A stretch of DNA of 64,000 bases from positions 1 through 64,000 of the forward strand of contig USJL01000006.1 of NCBI GenBank assembly GCA_900555015.1, in the 5' to 3' direction. The stretch comes from an uncultured Oscillospiraceae bacterium. Lineage in GTDB: Bacteria; Bacillota; Clostridia; Oscillospirales; Acutalibacteraceae. The stretch's first letter is position 1, and each line of letters begins with the position of its first letter. Below are positions 17,259 through 26,595 of the stretch, one piece after another. A program made the translations under genes and the position numbers. The notes under the pieces are model-generated. The model saw only the letters and a program-made list of their open reading frames with translations. It did no database searches and was not told where the DNA came from.

Positions 17259-19280
17259 ATGAAAAGAGTTTTTGCACATATAGGTTTTTCCTTTGCATTA
17301 ACTCTAATTGCGTTAAATTTTATGAATATTAAAGGGGCGTTTGCGGTTTTAATTACCGCAAGCGTTCTTTTTCTGCTTTCTCTTCTATTTAAGAAAACAC
17401 GCAAAGCTGTTGCAATTCCTCTTTGTATTTTTAGCTGTGTTTTGGCTTCTGTTTCGTTTATCGCTACTTATTACGGCAGTTATTTGCCTTTGCAACCATT
17501 AAACGGCGATTGTGCCGAAGCGGAATTTTATATTGTTGATATTCCTGAAAAAACAGAAAGCGGTTATAAGTATACGGTTGAAACAACCAAAATTAATAAA
17601 AGTAAAACTCCTCAAAATATTAAATTTACTCTTTATTCAACTGCTAAAATCAATGCCGATTATTGTCAGTCCGTCAAAGGCAAAATTGAATTTTCATCTG
17701 TTGCGGAAAACGGATACGATTCTTACGGTGCTTTTGCAAACGGTGAGTTTTTAAAAGGGTACTTAAATGATTATCGCATTCAAAGCGGATATACTAAAAA
17801 GTATTTAAAACCTGTTATTGAGTTACGAGAAGCAGTTATATCGTATTTTAATGATAACCTTTCAGGTGATAACGCAGGTATAGCCACTGCATTTGTTTTA
17901 GGCAATAAAAATTATATAACCGATGAAACTTATTCATTATTTAAAGCTTGCGGCATAATGCATGTAATGGCTGTTTCCGGCTTACATTTGTCGGTTTTTG
18001 TAGGTGTAATGTATTTTGTACTGAAAAAATTGCGTGTTCCAAAAACGTTGCGTGTTTTGCTAACGGTTTTGTTTACCTTGTTTTATATGGCTCTTGTTGG
18101 ATTTACTCCGTCTGTTTTAAGAGCAGGCATAATGTCGGCAATCGTTTATTTATCTCTTTTATCCGGCGATAAAGCCGACACGCTTAATTCGTTGGGTTTT
18201 GCGGTGTTTTTAATATGTTTAAACCCATATGCGGTAACAGATTTAGGTGCAATGCTTACTGTGTCGTCAGTACTTGGTATTGTTGTTGTTTATCCAAAAT
18301 TTAAAATAAAAAAATCAAGTAAAATTAAGTTTATTAATTATTTTGCAGAATCCTTTATTATGTCTGTTTCTGTGCTTATAACAACATTTCCTGTAATTTG
18401 TATGTTTTTAGGCAGTATCAGCTTAACTTTTACAGTTTTAAACTGGCTTGTAATTCCTATAGCACAAATTATTTTAATAACTGCTTTTGTTTCGTTAATT
18501 TGTTTTCCGATTCCATTGCTGAAAACAGCTGTGTTTTTTGTTTTTAAGTATGAAACGAATTTTCTTTTGTTTATTTTAAAAATCTTTTCAAAATTATCAT
18601 TTTCCGTTGTTGATATAAGCGGTGTCTATATTAAATTGGTTGTCGGCGCAGTGTTTATATTTATCGGAATATGTATAATTTTTAAATTTTCAAATGTTAA
18701 ATTAATTTCTTCAATATGCATTGTAATGTTTACGGTTACAATAGCTGTTTCTGCTTTTACCGAACGTAATAACACTTATTTAAAAATACTTCCCGGCAGT
18801 AAATCATCGGCAGTTTTTATTTATGATAATGAACATGCGTTTGCGGCAGGAGTTTCTTCTTACGAACAATATGAAACAATTGTGTCAATCGTTAATAATA
18901 AACGGTTAACATTAAATTCCGTAGTTGATTTTAATAAAAGTGAATATTCACGAATGCTTTGCGACAGTTGTAATGTAATAAATTATGTTGCAAATTATGA
19001 TTTGATTGAGTATGATATATATGCTGAAAATGTTACATATGCTGTTAATTCAAATTTTGCGTTTTGGCAAAATTTCACAGTGAATTATGATATATCTCAA
19101 AAGTATAAAACTTTTGTTTTTAATGTTAACGGATTTGAGTTTGTTTATACAAATGATATTGTTAACACATCCGATTATGACGGCGCTTGCTACTATAATG
19201 CAAAACAAAATTACTCTGTTTGTTACACCATAATTAATGACAGCAGGTTTGAAAGGAGGCAGGAGCTTTGGCAAGAATAG
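17259..19280 (+). CDS. comEC: ComEC/Rec2 DNA-uptake channel protein with degenerate C-terminal domain
   Basis: This polytopic protein of 673 residues has an N-terminal DUF4131 (OB-like) region at about 60-170. The competence domain carries the signature GIMHVMAVSGLHLSVFVG (residue about 232), then PSVLRAGIMSA and a set of helices to about 490. ComEC forms the inner-membrane channel for transforming DNA. The usual C-terminal metallo-beta-lactamase-like domain is only about 165 residues here. It shows no HxHxDH motif where one would be expected, so the nuclease-like part is degenerate or lost. A HhH ComEA-like protein and ComFC are encoded at 38.9-40 kb. Its end overlaps holA by 13 bases. Confidence 0.88.
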   Translation: MKRVFAHIGFSFALTLIALNFMNIKGAFAVLITASVLFLLSLLFKKTRKAVAIPLCIFSCVLASVSFIATYYGSYLPLQPLNGDCAEAEFYIVDIPEKTESGYKYTVETTKINKSKTPQNIKFTLYSTAKINADYCQSVKGKIEFSSVAENGYDSYGAFANGEFLKGYLNDYRIQSGYTKKYLKPVIELREAVISYFNDNLSGDNAGIATAFVLGNKNYITDETYSLFKACGIMHVMAVSGLHLSVFVGVMYFVLKKLRVPKTLRVLLTVLFTLFYMALVGFTPSVLRAGIMSAIVYLSLLSGDKADTLNSLGFAVFLICLNPYAVTDLGAMLTVSSVLGIVVVYPKFKIKKSSKIKFINYFAESFIMSVSVLITTFPVICMFLGSISLTFTVLNWLVIPIAQIILITAFVSLICFPIPLLKTAVFFVFKYETNFLLFILKIFSKLSFSVVDISGVYIKLVVGAVFIFIGICIIFKFSNVKLISSICIVMFTVTIAVSAFTERNNTYLKILPGSKSSAVFIYDNEHAFAAGVSSYEQYETIVSIVNNKRLTLNSVVDFNKSEYSRMLCDSCNVINYVANYDLIEYDIYAENVTYAVNSNFAFWQNFTVNYDISQKYKTFVFNVNGFEFVYTNDIVNTSDYDGACYYNAKQNYSVCYTIINDSRFERRQELWQE

Positions 19281-20317
19281 ATGAAAAATCACTTAAAGAA
19301 CAAATTAAAAGCGAAAATTTTTCAAATGCCTATTTTATTTTCGGCGAAGAAAGCTACTTAAAAGAATTTTATGTCGGCAAGTTAAAAGAAAAACTTGCAG
19401 GCGGTGCTTTTGCCGATTTTAATTGCCATCAGTACGACGGCAAAAATGTGGCGATAGACGATATTTTAAAAGACGCAGAAATGTTGCCTATGATGAGCGA
19501 GTATGTTTTTGTTTGCGTTCGTGATTATCCTTTCGATAAAAGTAGTGCCGATTGCGATAAAATGAAAGAATTTTTAAAAGATTTGCCTGAAACAACTGTG
19601 CTTGTTTTTTGGTTTGATACTTTAGAAATTGATATTAAAAAAAATACAAAATGGAAATCTCTTGAAAAAGAATTTTCAAAATACGGCTCTTCTGTTGAGT
19701 TAAATAAACGTTCTGAAAGCGATTTGGTGAAATTGCTTGTTGCTGCCTGTAAACGAAAAAAAGCAATATTGTCGGCTGATAACGCACGTTATTTGATTTC
19801 TGTTTCAGGCAGTGATATAAAAACATTAATGAATGAAGCAGATAAAATTTCTTCATATGTAAACGGCAGCGAAATTACAAAAAAGGATATTGATAAGCTT
19901 GCGGTTAAATGCCTTCAGGCAAGAGTGTTTGATTTGTCTAAAGCGGTAATTAAGGGCGATTATGAAAAGGCATATTCCGTTTTAAACACTCTTTTTGAAA
20001 TGAAAGAGGAGCCTGTTTCGGTTTTGGCCGTCGTTTCCAACTGTTTTGTTGATATGTATCGGGTGAAATGCGCCAAAATTGCCGGCGAGTCTGCCGAGGA
20101 TGTGAGTAATTATTTTAATTATCGTGGCAGGGAATTTGCTCTTCGTAATGCATTAAGAGACAGTGCTTATCTTTCCGTGGAACAATTAAGAAAATCTCTT
20201 GATGTTCTTATGGATGCCGATAATATGCTTAAAAGCAGTGGAGTAAACGGCAAACTTGTGCTTGAAGAAATGCTTGTTAAACTGCTTCTAATTTCAAAGG
20301 ACGTAAATTATGATTAA
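19268..20317 (+). CDS. holA: DNA polymerase III subunit delta
   Basis: This is the clamp-loader delta subunit, 349 residues, which opens the beta clamp. N-terminal motifs ANAYFIFGEESYLKEFYV-like and the middle block ISVSGSDIKTLMNEADKIS are typical, as is the collar region with LLVKLLL-type helices at the end. The start is TTG at 19268, with GGAGG 8 bases upstream inside the end of comEC; this comEC-holA order is common in firmicutes (known of the group). It overlaps rnmV by 8 bases. Confidence 0.92.
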   Translation: MARIDEKSLKEQIKSENFSNAYFIFGEESYLKEFYVGKLKEKLAGGAFADFNCHQYDGKNVAIDDILKDAEMLPMMSEYVFVCVRDYPFDKSSADCDKMKEFLKDLPETTVLVFWFDTLEIDIKKNTKWKSLEKEFSKYGSSVELNKRSESDLVKLLVAACKRKKAILSADNARYLISVSGSDIKTLMNEADKISSYVNGSEITKKDIDKLAVKCLQARVFDLSKAVIKGDYEKAYSVLNTLFEMKEEPVSVLAVVSNCFVDMYRVKCAKIAGESAEDVSNYFNYRGREFALRNALRDSAYLSVEQLRKSLDVLMDADNMLKSSGVNGKLVLEEMLVKLLLISKDVNYD

Positions 20318-20888
20318 AGTAAATCAGGCTGTGATTGTTGAAGGAAAATATGATAAAATTAAACTTTCAAATATTTTGGATGCCTTAATAATTGAAACCA
20401 ACGGATTTCACATCTTTAAAGATAAAGAAAAAAGAGATTTTATTAAACGCCTTGCCGATGAGAGGGGACTGATTATTTTAACCGATTCAGACCACAGCGG
20501 TTTTCAAATAAGAAATTTTGTTTCTATGGGCATTGATAAGTCAAAAATAACAAATCTTTATATTCCCGATGTTTACGGCAAGGAAAAACGAAAAGCCAAA
20601 CCGTCAAAAGAGGGGAAATTGGGCGTTGAAGGAATAGACGATACTGTTTTAAAAGATTTGTTTGAAAAGGCAAATATAGCTTTTTCTACATCTGTAAATG
20701 ATGACCCGGTTACAAATTTTGATTTATATGACGCCGGTTTATCAGGCACGGCAAATGCCAGGCGAAATAAAAAGGAATTCCTTGCAAAACTTAATTTGCC
20801 GGAATTCCTTTCAACCACTTCACTTTTGTCATATATTAATTCTTCAATGACTAAAGAAGAATTTTATAAATTAACCGAATTTAAATAA
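20310..20888 (+). CDS. rnmV: Ribonuclease M5 (TOPRIM, DUF4093 C-terminal)
   Basis: RNase M5 matures 5S rRNA. The TOPRIM acid residues are visible: E11 in VIVEGKYDKIKL and the pair D59/D61 in IILTDSDHSGFQ. The basic stretch GKEKRKAKPSKEGKLGVEG is the known RNA-contact region of the family. The length is 192 residues. It overlaps the holA end and, on its own 3' side, overlaps the convergent tmcAL gene by 8 bases with no terminator between them, so their transcripts should overlap. No ksgA neighbour is present, unlike Bacillus. Confidence 0.9.
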   Translation: MIKVNQAVIVEGKYDKIKLSNILDALIIETNGFHIFKDKEKRDFIKRLADERGLIILTDSDHSGFQIRNFVSMGIDKSKITNLYIPDVYGKEKRKAKPSKEGKLGVEGIDDTVLKDLFEKANIAFSTSVNDDPVTNFDLYDAGLSGTANARRNKKEFLAKLNLPEFLSTTSLLSYINSSMTKEEFYKLTEFK

Positions 20889-21939
20889 TCACTATTTTTG
20901 ACCTTTGTTCTGTTCCGCAGGGCAAAGGTTTTTTGTATCCCAAATTATATAAATCAGTGTATCTGCATTCATCTTCAAAATATTTTCTGTTTGTGTCGTC
21001 ACAGTCCGAAATTTTCGTTATAATCGGCTTTTTTGCATTTTTTTTCATATCGGAAAGTAATTTTTTGCCCTCATTGTTAAACCCTAAAATACGAATGTAG
21101 GGAGCTTTTTCGTCGTTCCCTGTTGTTATTGATAAATAGGACCTTAAAACAATTCTTCTTATGCGTGCCATTGTGTACCTTTTTGTTTTAATCAAATCAT
21201 ATAATTCGTCAAGACTTGATGCATTTCTGACTGCGTTTACAATTCTGTTTTCAAGACCTTCGTTGACATCTGCCGTCATTAAAAAATCTTCTGCACTCAT
21301 TTGTCTTAATTTTGCCAAAATTGCCGTTTCACAGTTTTTCATACTGCAAATATTGTCATTTTTTAAATTGTTTCTTATGGCAGATGCACTGTATTTTTCA
21401 TCATCGGTGTCATGGCCTTTTCCTATTCTTTTAATTGCAATAGGTTCAAGATTTGTGAATCTTAAATATTCAACAGCTAAAATATTGTTTGGTGTGTCAA
21501 GTAAGTCTGTATTTAAAACATTTTTTCTGGCAACAGGGTAGGAAACGCCGCTTTTCATTTCATCGGAAATTTGTTTTTGCGTTTCTTCGTCATTAAGAAG
21601 ATTTGCTGCTTTTTTCAGTTCGTCAACATTGTCATATTCAGCTCCGAATGCAATTTTATTTACAATTCCCGTGCTTTCAAGCAGATTTATTGATGATTTT
21701 GCAAATCCTTCGGCAGAAAGTGTAGAGCATTTTGCTGGCAATTCTATAACTAAGTCGGCGCCGCCTTTGATTGCCGCTTCCGTTCGCTTGAATTTATCGT
21801 ATATCGCAAATTCACCACGCTGAACAAAATTTCCGCTCATGCAGCACACAACAGATTCGCCTTTGCTTTTTAAAGAATCAATTAAATATTTGTGTCCGTT
21901 GTGAAAGGGATTAAATTCGCAAACTACTCCAACTGCCAT
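20881..21939 (-). CDS. tmcAL: tRNA(Met) cytidine acetate ligase (TmcAL/YlbM family)
   Basis: TmcAL activates acetate with ATP and acetylates C34 of elongator tRNA-Met. The nucleotidyltransferase motif FNPFHNGH is at residues 9-16. Further blocks are CCMSGNFVQRGEFAIYDK, IELPAKCSTLSAEGFA and SASAIRNNL. The frame extends to 21963, but family proteins begin a few residues before the HxGH block, so ATG 21939 (MAVGVVCEF) is preferred, giving 352 residues. It is divergent from ackA; both enzymes use acetate, a possible but unproven link. Confidence 0.9.
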   Translation of the reverse strand: MAVGVVCEFNPFHNGHKYLIDSLKSKGESVVCCMSGNFVQRGEFAIYDKFKRTEAAIKGGADLVIELPAKCSTLSAEGFAKSSINLLESTGIVNKIAFGAEYDNVDELKKAANLLNDEETQKQISDEMKSGVSYPVARKNVLNTDLLDTPNNILAVEYLRFTNLEPIAIKRIGKGHDTDDEKYSASAIRNNLKNDNICSMKNCETAILAKLRQMSAEDFLMTADVNEGLENRIVNAVRNASSLDELYDLIKTKRYTMARIRRIVLRSYLSITTGNDEKAPYIRILGFNNEGKKLLSDMKKNAKKPIITKISDCDDTNRKYFEDECRYTDLYNLGYKKPLPCGTEQRSKIVII

Positions 21940-21967
21940 AAAAATTACCAATTTCCTTAACATATAC

Positions 21968-21997
21968 TTGACATTCGCTTATTATATATATTATTAT
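21968..21997 (+). promoter_or_regulatory. Promoter of ackA
   Basis: TTGACA (21968-21973) and TATTAT (21992-21997) have an 18-base spacer. The AT-rich spacer resembles that of the beta-galactosidase promoter. Confidence 0.6.
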
Positions 21998-22038
21998 ATA
22001 TGTATATTAAATTATTTGCAATATCGGAGGGAATAATA

Positions 22039-23259
22039 ATGAAAATTCTTGTTATCAACTGCGGCAGTTCTTCGCTTAAATTTCAGTTGATTAATATGGA
22101 TGATGAATCTTTAATTTGTAAGGGTACTATTGAAAGAATCGGCTTGGAAATTGCAGGCGGTGAAAATAATATTATCTACAGTGCTCACGATAAGAAGCTT
22201 GTTTTTGACAAAGAAATTCCTGACCATACGGCAGCATTCAGTACCGTTAAATGGTTAATTACTGAAAGTGAGCTTGCTGTTCTTGAGTCATTTGATGAAA
22301 TTGACGCTATCGGTCATCGTGTTGTTCAAGGCGGTGAAAAATACACAAAGAGCGTTCTTATTAATGAAGAAGTAATTCAAGATATTAAAGACTTGGCTCC
22401 GCTTGCTCCGCTTCATAATCCTGCAAATGTTCAAGGCTATGAAGCTTGTTTGAAAGTAGTAGGACCGAAAGTTCCTCAAGTTGCTGTTTTCGACACTGCG
22501 TTTCACAGCACAATGCCTCCGATGGCTTATATGTATGCAGTGCCTTACGAATATTTTGAAAAATACGGAATTCGCCGTTATGGCTTCCACGGCACATCAC
22601 ATCAATATGTAAGTCAAAGATGTGCAGAATTTATGCATCAGGATATCAGCAAGTTAAAAATTATTACTTGCCATTTGGGCAACGGTGCATCCATTGCTGC
22701 CGTTAAGTTCGGTAAAGTATTTGATACATCAATGGGATTTACTCCGCTTGACGGATTTATGATGGGTACACGTTCCGGCGGTGTTGACCCTTCTGTTGTA
22801 ACATTTATTCAGCAAAAGTTAAGTCTTTCACCAAAAGAAGTTGAAGAAATCCTTAATAAAAAATCAGGTGTAAGCGCTATCTCCGGTGTTTCTTCTGATG
22901 ACCGTGATGTTTACAGGGCTCAGGAAGAAGGTAACGAACGTGCAATTCTTGCTCATGAAATGCAGGCTTATGAAATTGCAAAATACATCGGTTCTTATGT
23001 TGCTGCAATGAACGGCGTTGACGCTATTGTATTTACCGGCGGTATTGGTGAAAACGGCTTCTGGCTTCGTGCAAAGGTTTGTTCTTATCTTGGTTACCTT
23101 GGCGTTCAAATTAATCAGTCAATTAACCAAAAAACCGTTCACGGTTTAGAGGCAGAGTTAACTCAGCCAACTGATAAAGTAAGAGTATTTATCCTTGCAA
23201 CTAATGAAGAACTTATGATTGCAAGAGATACTAAAAATATTGTTGAAAAATTAAAATAA
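22039..23259 (+). CDS. ackA: Acetate kinase
   Basis: AckA makes ATP from acetyl phosphate, the last step of acetate fermentation. It has 406 residues from the ATG at 22039, preceded by CGGAGGG; the in-frame extension to 22000 lacks a ribosome site. It shows the ASKHA phosphate motif NCGSSSLKFQL near the N-terminus, VFDTAFHSTMPP, YGFHGTSHQYVS, the CHLGNGASIAAV phosphate-2 loop and FTGGIGENG. No pta gene is next to it, so the phosphotransacetylase must be elsewhere. A small PC4-like gene follows after 24 bases. Confidence 0.97.
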   Translation: MKILVINCGSSSLKFQLINMDDESLICKGTIERIGLEIAGGENNIIYSAHDKKLVFDKEIPDHTAAFSTVKWLITESELAVLESFDEIDAIGHRVVQGGEKYTKSVLINEEVIQDIKDLAPLAPLHNPANVQGYEACLKVVGPKVPQVAVFDTAFHSTMPPMAYMYAVPYEYFEKYGIRRYGFHGTSHQYVSQRCAEFMHQDISKLKIITCHLGNGASIAAVKFGKVFDTSMGFTPLDGFMMGTRSGGVDPSVVTFIQQKLSLSPKEVEEILNKKSGVSAISGVSSDDRDVYRAQEEGNERAILAHEMQAYEIAKYIGSYVAAMNGVDAIVFTGGIGENGFWLRAKVCSYLGYLGVQINQSINQKTVHGLEAELTQPTDKVRVFILATNEELMIARDTKNIVEKLK

Positions 23260-23283
23260 ATATTAGGAAAAGGAGGAGTTACA

Positions 23284-23499
23284 ATGCCTGAAATTAAGTA
23301 TGAAATCACTGAACACGTTGGTGTTATTTCTGAAACAGCTCGTGGTTGGACAAGAGAAGTTAATATGATTTCATGGAATGGTCGTGAACCTAAAATCGAC
23401 ATCAGAGATTGGTCACCGGATCATTCAAAAATGAGCAAAGGTTTAACATTTACTAAAGAAGAAATGGATGAACTTAAAAAGCTTGCAGACAAACTCTAA
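23284..23499 (+). CDS. YdbC/PC4-like single-strand DNA-binding protein
   Basis: This 71-residue protein has the bacterial PC4 (transcriptional coactivator p15) pattern: four strands, including ITEHVGVISETARGWTREVN, EVNMISWNGREPKIDIRDW and HSKMSKGLTFTKEE, then a C-terminal helix. Bacterial members such as YdbC bind single-stranded nucleic acid as dimers. AGGAGG sits just upstream of ATG 23284. It is probably co-transcribed with ackA and ended by the hairpin at 23515-23537. Its physiological role is not known. Confidence 0.85.
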   Translation: MPEIKYEITEHVGVISETARGWTREVNMISWNGREPKIDIRDWSPDHSKMSKGLTFTKEEMDELKKLADKL

Positions 23500-23514
23500 A
23501 TAAAAGTTATTATT

Positions 23515-23545
23515 AGGGCAGCTGTTTTAGTTGCCCTTGAACTTT
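23515..23545 (+). terminator. Probable terminator before alaS
   Basis: The stem AGGGCAGCT (23515-23523) with AGTTGCCCT (23529-23537) has one G-T pair and a 5-base loop. A weak T-rich tail follows. Confidence 0.6.
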
Positions 23546-23606
23546 TGTTTACAGGTATTTTTATGTACCTATTTTATTTTCAGAGTTTTTATTGAGGTAT
23601 TTTAAA

Positions 23607-26231
23607 ATGGAATGGACATCGTTAAACGATTTAAGAGAAAAGTATTTATCATTTTTTGAAAGCAAAGGGCATTTAAGACTTCCCAGTTTTTCACTTGTTC
23701 CTAATAATGATAAAAGCCTTTTGTTAATTAATTCGGGTATGGCACCTATGAAAAAGTATTTTACAGGCGAGGTTACACCGCCGTCTACCCGTGTTACTAC
23801 TTGCCAAAAGTGTATCAGAACACCTGATATTGAACGTGTTGGCAAAACTGCTCGCCATGGCACATATTTTGAAATGTTGGGAAATTTCAGTTTTGGTGAT
23901 TATTTTAAACATGAAGCCACAAAGTGGGCATGGGAATTTTGCACAGATGTGCTTGATTTGCCTGTTGATAAACTTTGGGTTACAATTTATGAAAATGATG
24001 ACGAAACTTTTGATATATGGACTAAAGAAATCGGTGTAGACCCTTCACATATTGTAAGATTGGGTAAGGAAGATAATTTCTGGGAACACGGTCAGGGCCC
24101 TTGCGGTCCTTGTTCTGAAATTTATTTTGACCGCGGTGAAAAGTATGGTTGCGGCAGTCCAGATTGTAAACCAGGTTGTGAGTGCGACAGATACACTGAA
24201 TTTTGGAACAATGTTTTCAGTCAGTTTAATAACGACGGCAACGGCAATTATACAGAACTTGCTCAAAAGAATATTGATACAGGTATGGGACTTGAAAGAC
24301 TTGCTTGCATTATGCAGGGAGTAGATAATCTTTTTGAAGTTGATACAGTTCAAAATATTATGAAAAAGATTTCCGAAATTGCCGGTGTTAAATATCACGA
24401 CGATGAAAAAAATGATGTTTCGCTTCGTGTTATTACAGACCACATACGTTCATCTGTATTTATGATTGGTGACGGTGTTATTCCGTCAAATAACGGCAGA
24501 GGTTATGTGCTTCGCCGTCTTATAAGGCGTGCTTGTCGCCACGGCAGACTTTTGGGTGTTAATGAACCGTTCCTTTACAAGGTTGTTAATACAGTTATTG
24601 ACGAAAATATGTCTGCATATGATTATCTTGATTCAAAGCGTGAGCTTATTATTAAGGTTATGCTTTCAGAAGAAGAATCTTTCGGCAAAACAATAGACAG
24701 CGGCCTTGCATTGCTTGATGAATATATTGCTCAAACCAAAGGAACTGTTTTCAGCGGTGAGGATGCATTTAAACTTAACGATACTTACGGCTTTCCTCTT
24801 GATTTAACAAAAGATATTCTTGAAGAAAAGGGAATGACCGTTGACGAAGATAAGTTTAATGAACTTCTTGAAAATCAAAAGAAAACTGCTCGTGCTGCCC
24901 GTAAAGATGCCGGTGCAGACGCTTGGAAGGGTTCTTCGGTTAAAATTGATGTTGCCGAAACCGAATTTGTAGGTTACACAGATTATAGTTGCACTGCAAC
25001 TGTTAAAGCAATTATATCTGACGGTGAATTAAAGGATATGCTTGGTGCAGGCGAGGAAGGTGTTGTTGTTCTTGATAAAACCGCTTTTTACGCAGAGTCA
25101 GGCGGTCAGGTTGGCGATACAGGTGTTATTTCTTCCGAAAATGCTACGTTTACTGTTTCAGATACTGCAAAGAATGCGGAAAAGGTATTTTTGCATTCAG
25201 GTAAGGTTGAAAACGGTGTAATTTCCGTTGGCGATACTGTTAGCGCTAATATTGATGTTGACAGAAGAAAAGCAATCAAGCGTAACCACACAGCTGCTCA
25301 TTTACTTCAGGCTGCATTAAGGAAAGTATTGGGTAATCATGTTGAGCAGGCTGGTCAGCTTGTAAATGAAAGTGAAGTAAGATTTGACTTTACACACTTT
25401 AACGCACTTTCTGCCGATGAAATTCAACAGGTTGAAAACCTTGTAAATGAGTTTATATTGGATGCCAATACAGTTGAAAGTATGGAAATGCCTATTGAAG
25501 AAGCAAAGAAAATGGGCGCAATGATGCTTTTCGGTGAAAAATACGGCGATGTTGTCAGAGTTGTTAAAGCAGGTGATTTTTCAACTGAATTTTGCGGAGG
25601 TACCCATGTATCAAACAGCGGTGAAATCGGCTTGTTTAAAATCGTTAGTGAATCATCTGTTGCCGCAGGTGTAAGAAGAATTACAGCTGTTACAGGTAAA
25701 AACCTTCTTAATTCTTATAAGAATGAAACACAGGTTATCGAAGATTCTGCAAATGCCCTTAAAACAGGCGTAAACGATGTTGTAAGTAAAATCAACACAG
25801 TTATGGCAGAACTTAAAAATAAAGATAAAGAGATTCAATCACTTAATGCTGAACTTACAAAACTTAAAAGTGCCGATGCCCTCAGCAAACCTGTTAAAGT
25901 TGGCGAACTTGACGTTTATGTTGCAAAGCTTGACGGCACAACACCTGATGCACTTCGTTCTATGGGCGATGATATAAAGGCAAAGGCAGATAATGTTGTA
26001 GGCGTTATTGCAGGCATTAACGGCAAAAAAGCGTCTATTGTTGCTGTGTGCGGTAAAGATGCAATTTCAAACGGTGTTAAAGCCGGTGATGTTGTGCGTG
26101 AGGTTGCAAAACTTGCCGGCGGTGGCGGCGGCGGCCGTCCGGATTCCGCAATGGCAGGAGCTAAGGATTTATCAAAGATTGATGATGCTCTTGCAAAGGT
26201 TTGCGATATTGTAAATAATTTCATTAAATGA
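23607..26231 (+). CDS. alaS: Alanyl-tRNA synthetase
   Basis: This class II synthetase has 874 residues. The start is ATG 23607 (MEWTSLNDLREKYL) with GAGGT 8 bases upstream; the longer frame opens at TTG 23592. The catalytic domain has FFESKGHLRLPSFSLVP and the motif 2 region CIRTPDIERVG. The editing domain has NHTAAHLLQAAL (zinc-binding HxxxH) and FCGGTHVSNSG. The C-terminal C-Ala domain ends in a glycine run (GGGGGGRPDSAMAGAKD) typical of the family. Unlike many firmicutes, no T-box leader precedes it; the gap after the PC4 gene is only about 100 bases. Confidence 0.97.
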   Translation: MEWTSLNDLREKYLSFFESKGHLRLPSFSLVPNNDKSLLLINSGMAPMKKYFTGEVTPPSTRVTTCQKCIRTPDIERVGKTARHGTYFEMLGNFSFGDYFKHEATKWAWEFCTDVLDLPVDKLWVTIYENDDETFDIWTKEIGVDPSHIVRLGKEDNFWEHGQGPCGPCSEIYFDRGEKYGCGSPDCKPGCECDRYTEFWNNVFSQFNNDGNGNYTELAQKNIDTGMGLERLACIMQGVDNLFEVDTVQNIMKKISEIAGVKYHDDEKNDVSLRVITDHIRSSVFMIGDGVIPSNNGRGYVLRRLIRRACRHGRLLGVNEPFLYKVVNTVIDENMSAYDYLDSKRELIIKVMLSEEESFGKTIDSGLALLDEYIAQTKGTVFSGEDAFKLNDTYGFPLDLTKDILEEKGMTVDEDKFNELLENQKKTARAARKDAGADAWKGSSVKIDVAETEFVGYTDYSCTATVKAIISDGELKDMLGAGEEGVVVLDKTAFYAESGGQVGDTGVISSENATFTVSDTAKNAEKVFLHSGKVENGVISVGDTVSANIDVDRRKAIKRNHTAAHLLQAALRKVLGNHVEQAGQLVNESEVRFDFTHFNALSADEIQQVENLVNEFILDANTVESMEMPIEEAKKMGAMMLFGEKYGDVVRVVKAGDFSTEFCGGTHVSNSGEIGLFKIVSESSVAAGVRRITAVTGKNLLNSYKNETQVIEDSANALKTGVNDVVSKINTVMAELKNKDKEIQSLNAELTKLKSADALSKPVKVGELDVYVAKLDGTTPDALRSMGDDIKAKADNVVGVIAGINGKKASIVAVCGKDAISNGVKAGDVVREVAKLAGGGGGGRPDSAMAGAKDLSKIDDALAKVCDIVNNFIK

Positions 26232-26262
26232 TTTTAAATTTTTGAAAGGCTACGGTGATGTT

Positions 26263-26595
26263 ATGTGCTTGTTTTGTAATATAATTAACGGTGATATTCC
26301 AAGCACTAAAGTTTATGAGGATGATATGATTTTTGCATTTAAGGATATTAATCCTGTTGCGCCGGTTCATATTCTTATCACCCCCAAAAAACATATTGAT
26401 TGTGCAAACGATATTAATGAGGAAAACAGCAAATATGTTGCACATATCTTTGAAAAAATCCCTGAAATTGCAAAAAGTCAGGGTGTTTCATCTTACAGAG
26501 TAATAAATAATTGCGGTGAAGATGCAGGTCAAACTGTTATGCATTTGCATTTTCATCTTATTGGCGGTGTTGAAATGGGGGAAAAGATTTTATGA
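26263..26595 (+). CDS. HIT family nucleotide hydrolase (Hint-like)
   Basis: This small purine-nucleotide phosphoramidase-type protein has 110 residues. The N-terminal MCLFCNIINGDIPSTKVYED includes a CxxC pair and the family-typical start. The histidine triad is MHLHFHLIGG near the C-terminus. Frame opens at TTG 26242, but ATG 26263 fits the family and has GGTGAT upstream. Its stop overlaps the apt-like start in ATGA, so the two are coupled. HIT proteins hydrolyse AMP-linked substrates; pairing with a purine phosphoribosyltransferase hints at adenine recycling, which is inference. Confidence 0.93.
   Translation: MCLFCNIINGDIPSTKVYEDDMIFAFKDINPVAPVHILITPKKHIDCANDINEENSKYVAHIFEKIPEIAKSQGVSSYRVINNCGEDAGQTVMHLHFHLIGGVEMGEKIL

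Noticed and set aside
23500..23606. T-box or riboswitch leader before alaS
   Set aside because: Only about 100 bases are available, the hairpin there is a simple terminator of the PC4 gene, and no T-box core was seen.
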